Below are positions 35,917-43,734 of a DNA stretch of 64,000 nucleotides, piece after piece. Both the position numbers and the translations under genes were made by a program. Location of the stretch: contig NZ_JBFDTP010000002.1 in NCBI RefSeq assembly GCF_040719375.1, positions 2,232,001 through 2,296,000 on the forward strand, read 5' to 3'. The notes beneath the pieces are model-generated. The model saw only the letters and a program-made list of their open reading frames with translations. It made no database searches and was not told the DNA's origin. The DNA comes from Clostridium sp. AN503. GTDB taxonomy: Bacteria; Bacillota; Clostridia; Lachnospirales; Lachnospiraceae. Within the stretch, counting starts at the first letter, position 1; every line of letters starts with the position of its first letter.

Positions 35917-35968
35917 ATTATACCTTAGTATTGTGTATATCGCAACAGGTTTAGAGAACATTTGTTCT
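35917..35968 (-). promoter_or_regulatory. R-M promoter with LexA (SOS) box
   Basis: Minus strand: TTGCGA (35940-35945), 17-nt spacer, TATAAT (35917-35922), about 80 nt before the methylase start. Ten bases upstream of the -35 lies AGAACAAATGTTCT (35955-35968), a perfect palindrome that fits the Gram-positive LexA consensus GAAC-N4-GTTC. The rest of the 35835-36101 gap shows nothing else. Confidence 0.65.
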
Positions 35969-36101
35969 TTTGTGTTTCTGGAGTAATCTATATACAAGAA
36001 TTCTGACTAGGTTTTCTAATCTATGTAAACATTGAAGTAGAGAATTCCTTTCCGCCAATCTCTACCCCAATGCTTAGCTCCCCCTTGATATCGCTTAGAT
36101 T

Positions 36102-36992
36102 CTACAAAATATCCTTTTCTCCCAACCATTCAATTCGATCAAACAAACTTATCTGCCCCTCTATAGTCTCTTCCTCCATCCACCACGAAAAAACATCCTC
36201 CGCTGTCTTCCACTTCGTCTTGCCACCGCCAACATGGATTACATCCAGCATCTTTCCAAATGATCGTATATATGCCCTTTGGTAGGTCGGGAATAGACGA
36301 AACTCTGTCCAACGGTTCTTCCCTGCCATGGGGCATCCCAAACAGCCGACTCGGTAGAATCCCATATCATAAAGCGGATTAAGCTCCAGGCGCTCGCTGC
36401 GTATATATTCCCACACATCAGAGTCCCGCCAGTCTACAATCGGATTGCAGATTCTTTTCCCTTTTAATGTGCAACTCTCAAACAGCATGCGCTGTTCATC
36501 ATTGTCATTATTCAGGATAATCTTTTTACTGGGATCCGAGACAAAATTTTCAAAAACGCCTCGATTATTTTTTCGCTTTACACTCTCCGCCCATCGCACA
36601 CCGGTGGTAATGAACCGATCCCGGCAGGAGTTCTCTTTACAAATTTGACAGCAATATCTCTGCAGCCTTGTTGGCGGAAACTTTTTCATGGGAATCAGCG
36701 ACCACATTGTAACTCTCTGGCCTTTGTATATCGGATAATTCACACAGCACGTAATCCCCTCCAGTTCTAACCTGCGAAAAATATCTCTCACATAGTAAAT
36801 GGTCTGAGGTGCATCTGCTGTAGTCAGGTTGTGATGAATCTCAAATGGTATCCCGGCACGTCTGACAATTTCCCTACAGACTGCACTGTCTTTCCCTCCA
36901 CTGTCTGTTACAACTAAGGGGCGTCCGTATAGTCTTAGGGACATCTCGGATGCCATCTTCACTCTTTCTATCGCTTTCTGCTCTAAATCCAT
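36102..36992 (-). CDS. Phosphoadenosine phosphosulfate reductase-family protein
   Basis: 296 residues of the adenine-nucleotide alpha-hydrolase fold. PP-loop SGGKDSAV near residue 31; cysteines in RYCCQICKENSC and VGCLGCPMAGKNRW; PIVDWRDSDVWEY; the C-terminal WKTAEDVFSWWMEEETIEGQ. This variant is common on phages and mobile elements of Clostridia, where it is not linked to sulfate assimilation. A role in nucleic-acid sulfur modification or in host takeover has been proposed but is unproven. The start has no good ribosome site (TTTTTTGAATG), so initiation may be weak or the true start may lie elsewhere. Confidence 0.8.
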   Translation of the reverse strand: MDLEQKAIERVKMASEMSLRLYGRPLVVTDSGGKDSAVCREIVRRAGIPFEIHHNLTTADAPQTIYYVRDIFRRLELEGITCCVNYPIYKGQRVTMWSLIPMKKFPPTRLQRYCCQICKENSCRDRFITTGVRWAESVKRKNNRGVFENFVSDPSKKIILNNDNDEQRMLFESCTLKGKRICNPIVDWRDSDVWEYIRSERLELNPLYDMGFYRVGCLGCPMAGKNRWTEFRLFPTYQRAYIRSFGKMLDVIHVGGGKTKWKTAEDVFSWWMEEETIEGQISLFDRIEWLGEKDIL

Positions 36993-37174
36993 TCAAAAAA
37001 GAGTCAGATATCTTTTCCCGGCCGGAACTCTGCCTCCTTCTTTTTAGCTCTCTTGCAAGAGAAAAAGACACTGATTTTCATCAGTCTCTCCCCATCATAA
37101 CAATCTGCTCTTTTCTACTTACACAGTGAACACCATCACCTCCTTCACAACAAAGCCTCACCATATTCTGGAAT

Positions 37175-37597
37175 TTACATATTCATTTGCGGCCCCTGAG
37201 TTATTTCCGCCTCCTGAAACAGTCCGACATATTGATTAATTTCATCTGCCAATATCTGGTAATCCTTCTGGTTCGGCTTATAGACATACCACTCCTTCTC
37301 TCTGTTTTCCCAAATATGCGGGATAATCCCTTCCTTGAAATTGGGATTGCTGACCGCCTTCTTGCCCCAAATATCCCGAAATTTCAACGCATTGGTATCA
37401 ATCGTTCCCTCCTTTCGGTTAAGCATTGTCATAACAATTCCGTCATATGTTGTAGTAGTAGATCTGGAAAACTCCAGACGCATACGAACTTCCTCATTTA
37501 CTCTCACATAACCACAGCTTCCGATATATGTTGCATCTTCGCTGTATCGGGTCATACCTAGCACCTTTTTTAACTCCATTCGCAAAAAATTCACCAT
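37175..37597 (-). CDS. Hypothetical mobile-element protein (140 residues)
   Basis: Start at 37597 with GAGGAGG upstream. No family recognised with confidence. The sequence is mixed alpha/beta: TYIGSCGYVRVNEEVRMRLEF, then YDGIVMTMLNRKEGTID, KFRDIWGKKAV and a Trp/Tyr-rich KEWYVYKPNQKDY. It seems soluble. It lies between the PAPS-reductase-like gene and a truncated group II intron, all on the minus strand. Confidence 0.6.
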   Translation of the reverse strand: MVNFLRMELKKVLGMTRYSEDATYIGSCGYVRVNEEVRMRLEFSRSTTTTYDGIVMTMLNRKEGTIDTNALKFRDIWGKKAVSNPNFKEGIIPHIWENREKEWYVYKPNQKDYQILADEINQYVGLFQEAEITQGPQMNM

Positions 37598-37649
37598 TTA
37601 TCCTCCTCTGTCCCTTTTTACAATTTAATCCGCGACCCCTGCAAGGTTT

Positions 37650-38672
37650 CTAGCTCTTGAACCAAGTCTGCCTATTTATCAACCACCTCAGCCATTTTTT
37701 CTTAACCGATTTTTTCGAACAAATAAAATAAAGACTATTTCCCCAGCTTCTGCAAGTGAGTTGCTTCATTCTTGCTTTGAATTTCGCTACTGATTTTGCG
37801 TGTGGTTTTGCCTTGTATTGGTGTGCCTTACTATCAAAGTAAAATCCAAATCCAAGGTATTTTAGGCCACTCGGTCTATCCACCTTACTCTTTGTCATAT
37901 TTACTTTGAGTCCCAGTTTCTCTTCAATAAACTTCGTGAGATTTCTCATCACTCGCTTTGCTGACATCTCGCTTCCGACCATGATAATACAGTCATCTGC
38001 ATATCTGACAAAGTTTAGTCCTCTCTGTTCCATTTCCTTATCAAGTTCATTCAGCATGACATTAGCAAGAAGTGGTGAAAGATTTCCACCTTGCGGTGTT
38101 CCTATCACGGTTTCCTTGTATTCATCATCTACCATGATTCCACTTACTAAGAACTTTCTGATGATTGAGATAACATCTCCATCTTTAATTGTTCTTCCTA
38201 TGAGTGTCATCAACTTATCATGGTTTACTGTGTCAAAGAACTTCTCCAAGTCAATGTCAACTATCCAATCATTTCCATCATTCATCATATCTAATGCTGT
38301 TATGATTGCCTGCTGTGCACATCTATTCGGTCTAAATCCATAACTCTGGTCATGGAACTGCTCTTTATAGATTGGTGTTAGTACCTGTGCAACTGCCTGT
38401 TGTACAAAGCGGTCTGTTACTGTTGGTACTCCCAGCTTTCTGACGACACCATCTGACTTCGGTATCTCCACTCTGCGTACTGGCTGAGGCTTGTACTTTC
38501 TTCTCCTCAGCTGTTCCTTGATGATTTCGCCGTTCCTTTCAAGATGCTCTTTGAGTTGTGTGTACTTCATTCCGTCCACTCCCTCTGCACCTTTATTTCG
38601 CACGACTTGCAGATATGCGGTATTGAGATTCTCTTTACTTAGTATCTGCTCCATTAGACTACTTGTGTCCAT
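37650..38672 (-). CDS. ltrA: Group II intron-encoded reverse transcriptase/maturase, C-terminally truncated
   Basis: About 340 residues from the ATG at 38672 (AAAGGAAAG upstream). RT motifs are intact: GFRPNRCAQQAI, WIVDIDLEKFFDTVNHD, VIGTPQGGNLSPLLANVMLN, FVRYADDCIIM. The maturase region begins (ARMKQLTCRSWG) and then turns into unrelated SLYFICSKKSVKKKWLRW before stopping. The usual GWINYF block and the C-terminal DNA-binding/HNH part are missing. This protein could not splice or move the intron properly. Confidence 0.87.
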   Translation of the reverse strand: MDTSSLMEQILSKENLNTAYLQVVRNKGAEGVDGMKYTQLKEHLERNGEIIKEQLRRRKYKPQPVRRVEIPKSDGVVRKLGVPTVTDRFVQQAVAQVLTPIYKEQFHDQSYGFRPNRCAQQAIITALDMMNDGNDWIVDIDLEKFFDTVNHDKLMTLIGRTIKDGDVISIIRKFLVSGIMVDDEYKETVIGTPQGGNLSPLLANVMLNELDKEMEQRGLNFVRYADDCIIMVGSEMSAKRVMRNLTKFIEEKLGLKVNMTKSKVDRPSGLKYLGFGFYFDSKAHQYKAKPHAKSVAKFKARMKQLTCRSWGNSLYFICSKKSVKKKWLRWLINRQTWFKS

Positions 38673-39157
38673 GCGTTCTTTCCTTTCCGTCTCGCTAAAT
38701 CTGACCACCCTTTTCCCGATTGGTTACGGCAGATGTTGTCATCTCTGCAATACGAGACCTACTAAAACTTATTGATTGTTCGCCCCTTCGCTCCATTTCC
38801 ATTACAGAAACTTCTTCACTACTATGGGCTCGGCTGACTTCTCACAGTTCGTTGTTACTCGGCTAATGAAACCGCTGTGAGACCTCCACGCTTAAGGTGC
38901 ACGCTCTTTCCCTCCATATATCCGCCGCATTTACTCTGCTTCTACAAATGTGGTAGTTATCAGACTTTGTTGCTTTAAGCCAACTTATCTCTCGAAGCCT
39001 AGCCTTATATGCGATTTCTGTCCGTCGGGCCAGAGGTTTGCCTACAGCTTCCTTAAGATTCCACCTCACGATGGACACCCTTGCTGTTCAGCTATACATT
39101 TCCCACTACCTGGGCATGTTGGGGACTTACACCCCTTAGAGCGCGCCCATGGCGCGC
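37650..39157 (-). mobile_element. Group II intron, 3'-truncated
   Basis: The 485 nt before the maturase gene have the look of ribozyme domains I-III: a GC-rich hairpin GCGCGCC/GGCGCGC near 39140-39156, GGGGTGTAAGTCCCC, and several conserved purine-rich loops. After the truncated maturase there is no domain V (the AGC bulge hairpin) or domain VI; DNA passes straight to the ribosome site of the 140-residue gene. The 3' part has been deleted, so the exact 5' end is the only boundary that can be placed. Confidence 0.75.
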
Positions 39158-39162
39158 AAACT

Positions 39163-39197
39163 AAAAAAAGGCCAGCCATTTTTGATCTGGCTGACCT
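39163..39197 (-). terminator. Rho-independent terminator
   Basis: Minus strand: stem AGGTCAGCCA/TGGCTGGCCT with one G-U pair, loop of nine, followed by seven T. It lies immediately before the 5' end of the intron. Confidence 0.75.
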
Positions 39198-39567
39198 GAA
39201 ATTTCACCCTATATCCTCTTTTCCCCGTCTCACATCTATGAAAAGGCCAAAAAATCGGGGTCAAAAACGGCCATTTTTTGCCCGATTTTTCCCTCGATTT
39301 TTCGCCAAAAACCACTATATCTTGTGGTTGAACCCATCTATTTTCCTTTCAAACCACAATTCCGCATCATTATTACCACCTCGACATTCGCCGTTTGCAG
39401 AAATCAAAAACTATTTTATTCTCTCTTGTATTATAGCGCAACTTACTGTCTTTTAAAATAAGGACTTTGGAGGAAACTGAAAAACTTATTATATTATACA
39501 GAAATCAAAGATAACCTAGACAAATTTATTCATGGTGGTCAAAACGTTGTCATCGACCACACAAAGA
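39198..39567. other. Gene-free stretch
   Basis: No supported coding frame on either strand. It is AT-rich with a CCATTTTTTG/CAAAAACGG-type self-complementary patch near 39260-39290. No promoter stands out. Confidence 0.4.
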
Positions 39568-39595
39568 AGAACACCCTTCATCTGAGGGGTGTTCT
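39568..39595 (-). terminator. Terminator after the antirepressor operon
   Basis: Stem AGAACACCC/GGGTGTTCT (39587-39595 and 39568-39576), followed on the minus strand by TCTTTGTG. Nine perfect pairs, 11 nt past the stop of the 73-residue gene. Confidence 0.65.
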
Positions 39596-39606
39596 AATTG
39601 TTGAGC

Positions 39607-39828
39607 CTATCCAATTTTTTTCCTTACGGCTCGCTCGGCACGCTTGCCATGAATATACCCCAACATGAAGATATCAGCTGCTGCATCCAGCGTGAAGGAA
39701 TATGGTCTCCCTTCTGCTATCTCTCTCACTTCCTCGCGTACCTGCTCATTTCGCCAAAAAGCCTCTGCTGAGTGCTGATGTCCTATCAACTGCATTGTCC
39801 TGTTCTTCTCATATGGAGATGTCATCAT
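39607..39828 (-). CDS. Small phage-type protein (73 residues)
   Basis: Starts inside the stop of the antirepressor gene (ATGA-type overlap, 4 nt), so the two are translated together. Sequence features are HQHSAEAFWRNEQVREEVRE and LDAAADIFMLGYIHGKRAER, a helical acidic/basic protein. Function unknown; it is common to find such a partner behind ORF6N-type antirepressors. Confidence 0.65.
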   Translation of the reverse strand: MMTSPYEKNRTMQLIGHQHSAEAFWRNEQVREEVREIAEGRPYSFTLDAAADIFMLGYIHGKRAERAVRKKIG

Positions 39829-40646
39829 GCTACCTCCTGATTCTTGTAAGTAACGTGGTAGGCTTTCATCTGACCATCTGTCTGATGATACTCAATGTCA
39901 GTCGGATAGTCATTGTCGGCAAGCCAGCAGATCACCCTCTCGATGACCTCATCCGAATACTTCCGAACGGTTCCCTGCCATTTGCCTTTGGACTCCCAGG
40001 TATCAGTATAATCTGCTTCCGTGATGCCAATCCGCCGGATAATCTCGTTGATGGCTTTGTCCGCAGGTTTACCGGATGATTTATAGCAGATGCCCGCCTG
40101 CCGCGCGATATGTACCGTATCCCAGTAACGTTTGTCCGATTCGATTTCTACCGGAAGAAATACCTGCGCTTTCTCGTAAAGCTGCTTTGCAGTGAGGAGC
40201 TGGATTTTGCTGTTACATCCGGCTTTCTCCAGAAGCGGGGTGAGAATCTTTACAGCGTTATTAACACTGGCCAAACGCTCAGACGAGGATTTCTCTTTCT
40301 GTGGAATCTCCCTCTTCTCCTGACTATCAAAATAGTGGTCTACCAATCTGTCATAAACATCCCATGCTACATCAGTATTTAAAGACTTGGCATGGAGGAA
40401 AGCACCTTTCTGCGTCCAGAGATATAAAGTATTGATATTTGGCAAAAGGTCAATCTGTCCGTTTGCTCGAAAATCTTTCAACTTCTGCCCCTTTAAACAA
40501 ATATAATGCTTTCCCTCTACGTACCGTCCTTTGTTCCGATTAAAATTCTTCGTAATAGTATCTGTATTGCTCTCATACGCCTCTGCAAGTTGTTGAGTTG
40601 TCAAAACCCTGATATTCTTGTACTCTGTCACTGTTAATTCATTCAT
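39825..40646 (-). CDS. ORF6N-domain phage antirepressor
   Basis: 273 residues. The N-terminal ORF6N/KilA-N-like DNA-binding domain reads RVLTTQQLAEAYESNTDTIT, then NFNRNKGRYVEGKHYICL and LYLWTQKGAFLHAKSLNT in successive blocks (residues about 12-110). The C-terminal part (130-270) is a second domain with KRYWDTVHIARQAGI and KGKWQGTVRKYSDEVIERV. Such proteins counter phage repressors or act as transcription switches in prophages. It is read away from the RHH/XRE divergent promoter pair at 40.9-41.0 kb. Confidence 0.82.
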   Translation of the reverse strand: MNELTVTEYKNIRVLTTQQLAEAYESNTDTITKNFNRNKGRYVEGKHYICLKGQKLKDFRANGQIDLLPNINTLYLWTQKGAFLHAKSLNTDVAWDVYDRLVDHYFDSQEKREIPQKEKSSSERLASVNNAVKILTPLLEKAGCNSKIQLLTAKQLYEKAQVFLPVEIESDKRYWDTVHIARQAGICYKSSGKPADKAINEIIRRIGITEADYTDTWESKGKWQGTVRKYSDEVIERVICWLADNDYPTDIEYHQTDGQMKAYHVTYKNQEVA

Positions 40647-40760
40647 CTGATTTTCTCCTTCTTTAAATTTGACAATTCAGAGAAAATAGGGTATGATTTG
40701 CCTATAGGCATAGGGATACCCTATTTCCTAATCTCTGAGCAATCACGTTGGTCGGCAAAC

Positions 40761-40904
40761 TTACCGTGACTGCTCTTTTTTTGTTGCTAAATCTTGCTTG
40801 ATAAGGTCTATCACATACTGCATAAAGGATTTGTCCTGCATCACTGCTCTAATTTTGGCAGCTTTATGAGTGGCTTCATCAAGAATCACCGTTACACGTT
40901 TCAT
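40761..40904 (-). CDS. Ribbon-helix-helix (Arc/CopG-type) small DNA-binding protein
   Basis: A 47-residue gene. AAGGAG precedes the ATG at 40904. The protein begins MKRVTVILDEATHKAAKIRA: an N-terminal beta strand (RVTVIL) followed by helix A and helix B (SFMQYVIDLIKQDL), the complete RHH fold. It likely binds as a dimer to the repeated TTTTAATGTA motifs in front of it. Divergent from the XRE regulator. Confidence 0.75.
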   Translation of the reverse strand: MKRVTVILDEATHKAAKIRAVMQDKSFMQYVIDLIKQDLATKKEQSR

Positions 40905-40941
40905 GTATCTTCTCCTTTCTTATACGGTTTTCGTGTACTTG

Positions 40942-40996
40942 TTTTAATGTAATATACTTTTTATGTATTGTCAATAGCAAAAACATTTTTAATGTA
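40942..40996. promoter_or_regulatory. Iterated operator motif between the RHH and XRE genes
   Basis: Three same-direction copies of TTTTAATGTA or a one-base variant: 40942-40951, 40958-40967 (TTTTTATGTA) and 40987-40996. The spacing and AT-rich core fit cooperative binding of RHH dimers. It overlaps both divergent promoters. Confidence 0.55.
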
Positions 40997-41042
40997 CATT
41001 TAAGCTCACATGGTGTATAATATAAACATGGAGGTTGATTCT

Positions 41043-41597
41043 ATGATTAATGAACGGCTTAAATCTTTGCGATTAGAAAATAATCTTACCCAAGCTGCTC
41101 TTGCTGATAAAATAGGTATTGCTAAAACCACCATAGCCTCTTACGAGCAAGGCATAAATGAACCAAATATTGGAACACTGATAAAAATATCTGATTATTT
41201 TCATGTTACAATAGATTATTTGGTTGGTAAAAGCAACTACAAAAACGTTCAGGAAGAAGTAGGCTTTAAAAACACTATTGTTCTTAGCGATGAGCAGGAA
41301 TTATTAGTGCTTTTCAAAAAAATTACATCCTGTTATGAATTTTTAAATCACCTATATATTGATAACAATATTAGTCCGAGTTACACTTCCTTGTCCAAAC
41401 AGTTAGTAAGACATTTAGAGATTGTTTTAGATGCATATCAACGGATTAATGAGTGCTCCCCGGAAACTATAGAAGATATTGGCTCAAATATTGGAGCATT
41501 CTTCATGTTTATTAATCTTAACTTTGATTGTATGAAACTTGGTTGCGAACTCACCCATGTCTATAAAAGTCTTATTGAGTTGCCCGTCGATGAATAG
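41043..41597 (+). CDS. XRE-family HTH repressor
   Basis: 184 residues from the ATG at 41043 (GGAGG 8 nt upstream; an earlier in-frame start at 41010 has none). Classic cro/C1 helix-turn-helix in residues 1-60: LRLENNLTQAALADKIGIAK, then TTIASYEQG and YFHVTIDYLVGKS. The C-terminal 110 residues are helical and have no peptidase motif, so it is not a LexA/CI-type self-cleaving repressor. It is the only plus-strand gene here and faces the RHH gene. Confidence 0.82.
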   Translation: MINERLKSLRLENNLTQAALADKIGIAKTTIASYEQGINEPNIGTLIKISDYFHVTIDYLVGKSNYKNVQEEVGFKNTIVLSDEQELLVLFKKITSCYEFLNHLYIDNNISPSYTSLSKQLVRHLEIVLDAYQRINECSPETIEDIGSNIGAFFMFINLNFDCMKLGCELTHVYKSLIELPVDE

Positions 41598-42076
41598 GGG
41601 CAACTCGTCTTTTACATACGTCCATTTTACCACCAGAAACACTACACTGCAAATTTTCAAAACCCGCGGATAAGCATTTTTGTACTTTTTCAGCTATACC
41701 ATATTCTTTTCTCAATGTTCATTGATTGCTTTCATTCTACCTTAAAGGTAAATCCTCCATCTCCAGCAAATAAATATGTCCATTCACCTCTACCCGCTCA
41801 CATCATATCATAACTCAGCGGGAAATAACGGGCAATCTTTTTAACTGTAAATGCATCATAACACACCTAAAAATTGATTGCAATACCCCATGAACCTACG
41901 GTTTTAAGGCGTTTAGTTCACCAAATAACGATTTTGTTGACAAAGAAATTTACAGCAAATCACCATAATAAACATAACGCAAAGCATAGTTATAATTTAA
42001 TGTAATATTTCTTTATTATGAAAATATCAATTTGATTAACTAAACGCCCAGAAAATATTTTTCCACTTCGTCTCTT
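41598..42076. repeat. Gene-free stretch with an 11-bp inverted repeat
   Basis: No coding frame is supported. GGCGTTTAGTT (41908-41918) and its exact complement AACTAAACGCC (42038-42048) bracket about 120 bp of AT-rich DNA. It could be the end of the prophage or a small decayed element, but there is no flanking duplication that I can see. Confidence 0.4.
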
Positions 42077-42112
42077 TGCACAAAATACTACTTATGGACT
42101 TGTGCATTTTTT
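42077..42112 (+). terminator. Terminator facing the XRE gene side
   Basis: Plus strand: stem TGCACAA/TTGTGCA (42077-42083 and 42100-42106) with a 16-nt loop, followed by six T. It would end transcripts that run rightward from the repressor and lies exactly at the endolysin stop. Confidence 0.5.
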
Positions 42113-42840
42113 CATTCCACATACCAGATCTCCTGCGCCCCATTCTCGCGGGAATGCCAGCAGGCTCCTTCCCGCGGCCCGTCCACGGTGTTGTCCAGGA
42201 AGTACCAGTCGCCGGTCCCATCTGCCGGGTCGCATACGCTGCCGTTCCAGCGGTGCCAGCCGGTGCACATGTAGCCATCCGGGTTGAACAGGTACCAGTG
42301 ATGGTTGATCGTCAGCCATTTGTTTGCCGGGTAAGCGCCGTCCGCGTACCGGTACCACCAGCCGCGCGGGGTCTTGATCCAGCCGGTCCGGGTCTCCTCC
42401 GGCTCCCAGGTGCGCATGAACTCGGCCGGGTTGGAGTACAGCTTCTTGATGCCCGATGTGCTGCTGCCCCAGTCCGGGAGCTGGAAGTGGGGCTTGTCCA
42501 CGATGGACTTCCAGTTGCCTCCCCATTCCAGGCCCAGGGCTGTGCCGATGGCTCCGGCCCGGCCGAAGAAGTTGCCGGATTCGTTGTAGGCACCGGCGCC
42601 GTTGTTGCGGTAGATGTCGAAAGCCGTGCCCCACTGGTGGTAGGAGCTGTAGCTGCTGCCGGGGGCATTGGTGACGATATTGCCGGGTTTGGTGCGGCCC
42701 TGGGCGTACAGGGCGTCCTGCTCTGCTACAGTGCGCAGGGTTTCGCCGATGGCGATCTTCAGGCCCTGGCGGCTGCATTCTGCCATGAATTCTGATGCCA
42801 GTGTCTGTAAGCGCGGGTGGCATAAGGTGATGTCTCTCAT
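42112..42840 (-). CDS. Phage endolysin: M15-family peptidase with cell-wall-binding repeats
   Basis: 242 residues. The N-terminal domain is an M15C (VanY/L-Ala-D-Glu or D-Ala-D-Ala type) zinc peptidase: SSYHQWGTAFDIY provides His and Asp ligands and VDKPHFQL the third His. The C-terminal 90 residues hold aromatic repeats GWIKTPRGWWYRYADG, WYLFNPDGYMCTGWHRW and GDWYFLDN, like choline/glucan-binding repeats, which attach the enzyme to the wall. There is no signal peptide, so release depends on the holin gene upstream. It is the last gene of the prophage late operon. Confidence 0.88.
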   Translation of the reverse strand: MRDITLCHPRLQTLASEFMAECSRQGLKIAIGETLRTVAEQDALYAQGRTKPGNIVTNAPGSSYSSYHQWGTAFDIYRNNGAGAYNESGNFFGRAGAIGTALGLEWGGNWKSIVDKPHFQLPDWGSSTSGIKKLYSNPAEFMRTWEPEETRTGWIKTPRGWWYRYADGAYPANKWLTINHHWYLFNPDGYMCTGWHRWNGSVCDPADGTGDWYFLDNTVDGPREGACWHSRENGAQEIWYVE

Positions 42841-42875
42841 TTTGTTTTTCCTCTTTTCTATTATGATATGAGAAA

Positions 42876-42900
42876 GGCGGACAGGTTGTTACTGCCCGCC
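42876..42900 (-). terminator. Hairpin between holin and endolysin genes
   Basis: Minus strand: GGCGGGCAG/CTGTCCGCC (one G-U), 7-nt loop, then TTTCTCAT. A weak or partial terminator; it may tune endolysin level. Confidence 0.45.
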
Positions 42901-42968
42901 AGGGTTGTGATGTAGTTGTGATGTTATGGCTTGTTGCGATGGTCGCAACGTGTTGCGCCAGATCAGAC

Positions 42969-43433
42969 TCACTTCGTCCGGTCTTCCGTCTGCACCTCCA
43001 GCAGCTTCTCTGTCACTGCCAGGCCTTTGATAAGGAATGCCGGTACGTTATAACCACACTCCACCAGATTCTCCAGCACACTCCGGATCTCATTGACCAG
43101 CAGACATGCCAGTGTGAACCAGCCAAACAGCATTAAAAAATCCAGATTGATGCCAAGGACATCCCTGCCCAGTCCAATGAGCAGATCAGGCATCAAAAAA
43201 GCTACCAGGATGATCACCCAGTAGCCGACCTTTTTTAAGATTCCCCGCAGCCCGATGTAGCTGGACTCCTCTTTCTTTTTTCTCGCCTTATACCAGCCGG
43301 TCCCCCAATCCAGGACATTCAGCAAAAGATATCCGGCAAACACATACCAGTATGCTCCCAACAGTGCCGTGGCGACTGCCACCAGACTTCCAACAATCGC
43401 ATTGTACTTATCTACAAATCGCATTTTTTTCAT
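42969..43433 (-). CDS. Phage holin (TcdE/Cph1/BlyA family)
   Basis: 154 residues with at least three hydrophobic segments: IVGSLVAVATALLGAYWYVF, KVGYWVIILVAFLMPDLLIG and FLMLFGWFTLACLLVN. Between them is a basic stretch (WGTGWYKARKKKE) with the family-typical D-WGTGW-KA. The C-terminus is charged. It makes the membrane holes that let the endolysin out at the end of the lytic cycle. It sits 128 nt before the endolysin gene. Confidence 0.87.
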   Translation of the reverse strand: MKKMRFVDKYNAIVGSLVAVATALLGAYWYVFAGYLLLNVLDWGTGWYKARKKKEESSYIGLRGILKKVGYWVIILVAFLMPDLLIGLGRDVLGINLDFLMLFGWFTLACLLVNEIRSVLENLVECGYNVPAFLIKGLAVTEKLLEVQTEDRTK

Positions 43434-43451
43434 CTACCTCACCTTTCTCTC

Positions 43452-43655
43452 TTATTCATGGTCACAGGCTGCATGACCAGGGCCGCCAGGGATATGCCCG
43501 GGCTGTACGATCCTGCTGGTGCCGGGGGTGGTGTCGCTGGTGTATTCGTGGCCCGTGCCTTTCTTCAGTGCCTCGTTCTTTGGCTCCGGGGTCGGGATGC
43601 CGGTGGCCGGGCCGTAGGGGGTGGTTGGGGTTTCTGATTTGTGTTTGATACTCAT
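43452..43655 (-). CDS. Small Pro/Gly-rich phage protein
   Basis: 67 residues, 18 nt before the holin start. The composition is disordered: TPTTPYGPATGIPTPEPKN and VQPGHIPGGPGHAACDHE. Ribosome site AGAGAGG is visible. No family recognised. It may be a short structural or lysis accessory protein. Confidence 0.45.
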   Translation of the reverse strand: MSIKHKSETPTTPYGPATGIPTPEPKNEALKKGTGHEYTSDTTPGTSRIVQPGHIPGGPGHAACDHE

Positions 43656-43692
43656 AGTCTTGTCCTCTCTTTCTTTTTGTGAAATAAATTAA

Positions 43693-43709
43693 GCCGCATG
43701 AAAAGCGGC
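43693..43709 (-). terminator. Short hairpin after the first tail-fibre gene
   Basis: GCCGC/GCGGC with a 7-nt loop, followed on the minus strand by TTAATTT. Weak. Confidence 0.3.
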
Positions 43710-43734
43710 GGGTTATTGTAATTTTTTAGTTGCG

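Noticed and set aside
36102..36992. DndC/SspD-type phosphorothioation enzyme
   Set aside because: The fold is shared, but no DndB, DndD, DndE or Ssp partner is nearby and the C-terminal part fits the phage-type PAPS-reductase-like group.
37650..38672. Diversity-generating retroelement, because an RT lies not far from variable tail-fibre genes
   Set aside because: The RT at 37.7 kb has group II intron motifs and intron RNA upstream; the other RT is a retron type. No template/variable repeat pair with adenine-biased differences was seen in the fibre ends.
42076..42795. A 239-codon plus-strand open frame opposite the endolysin, rich in Val, Ala, Gly and Pro
   Set aside because: It is the mirror of a high-GC coding region. 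The minus strand carries zinc-peptidase motifs and wall-binding repeats; the plus frame has no family features and no ribosome site.
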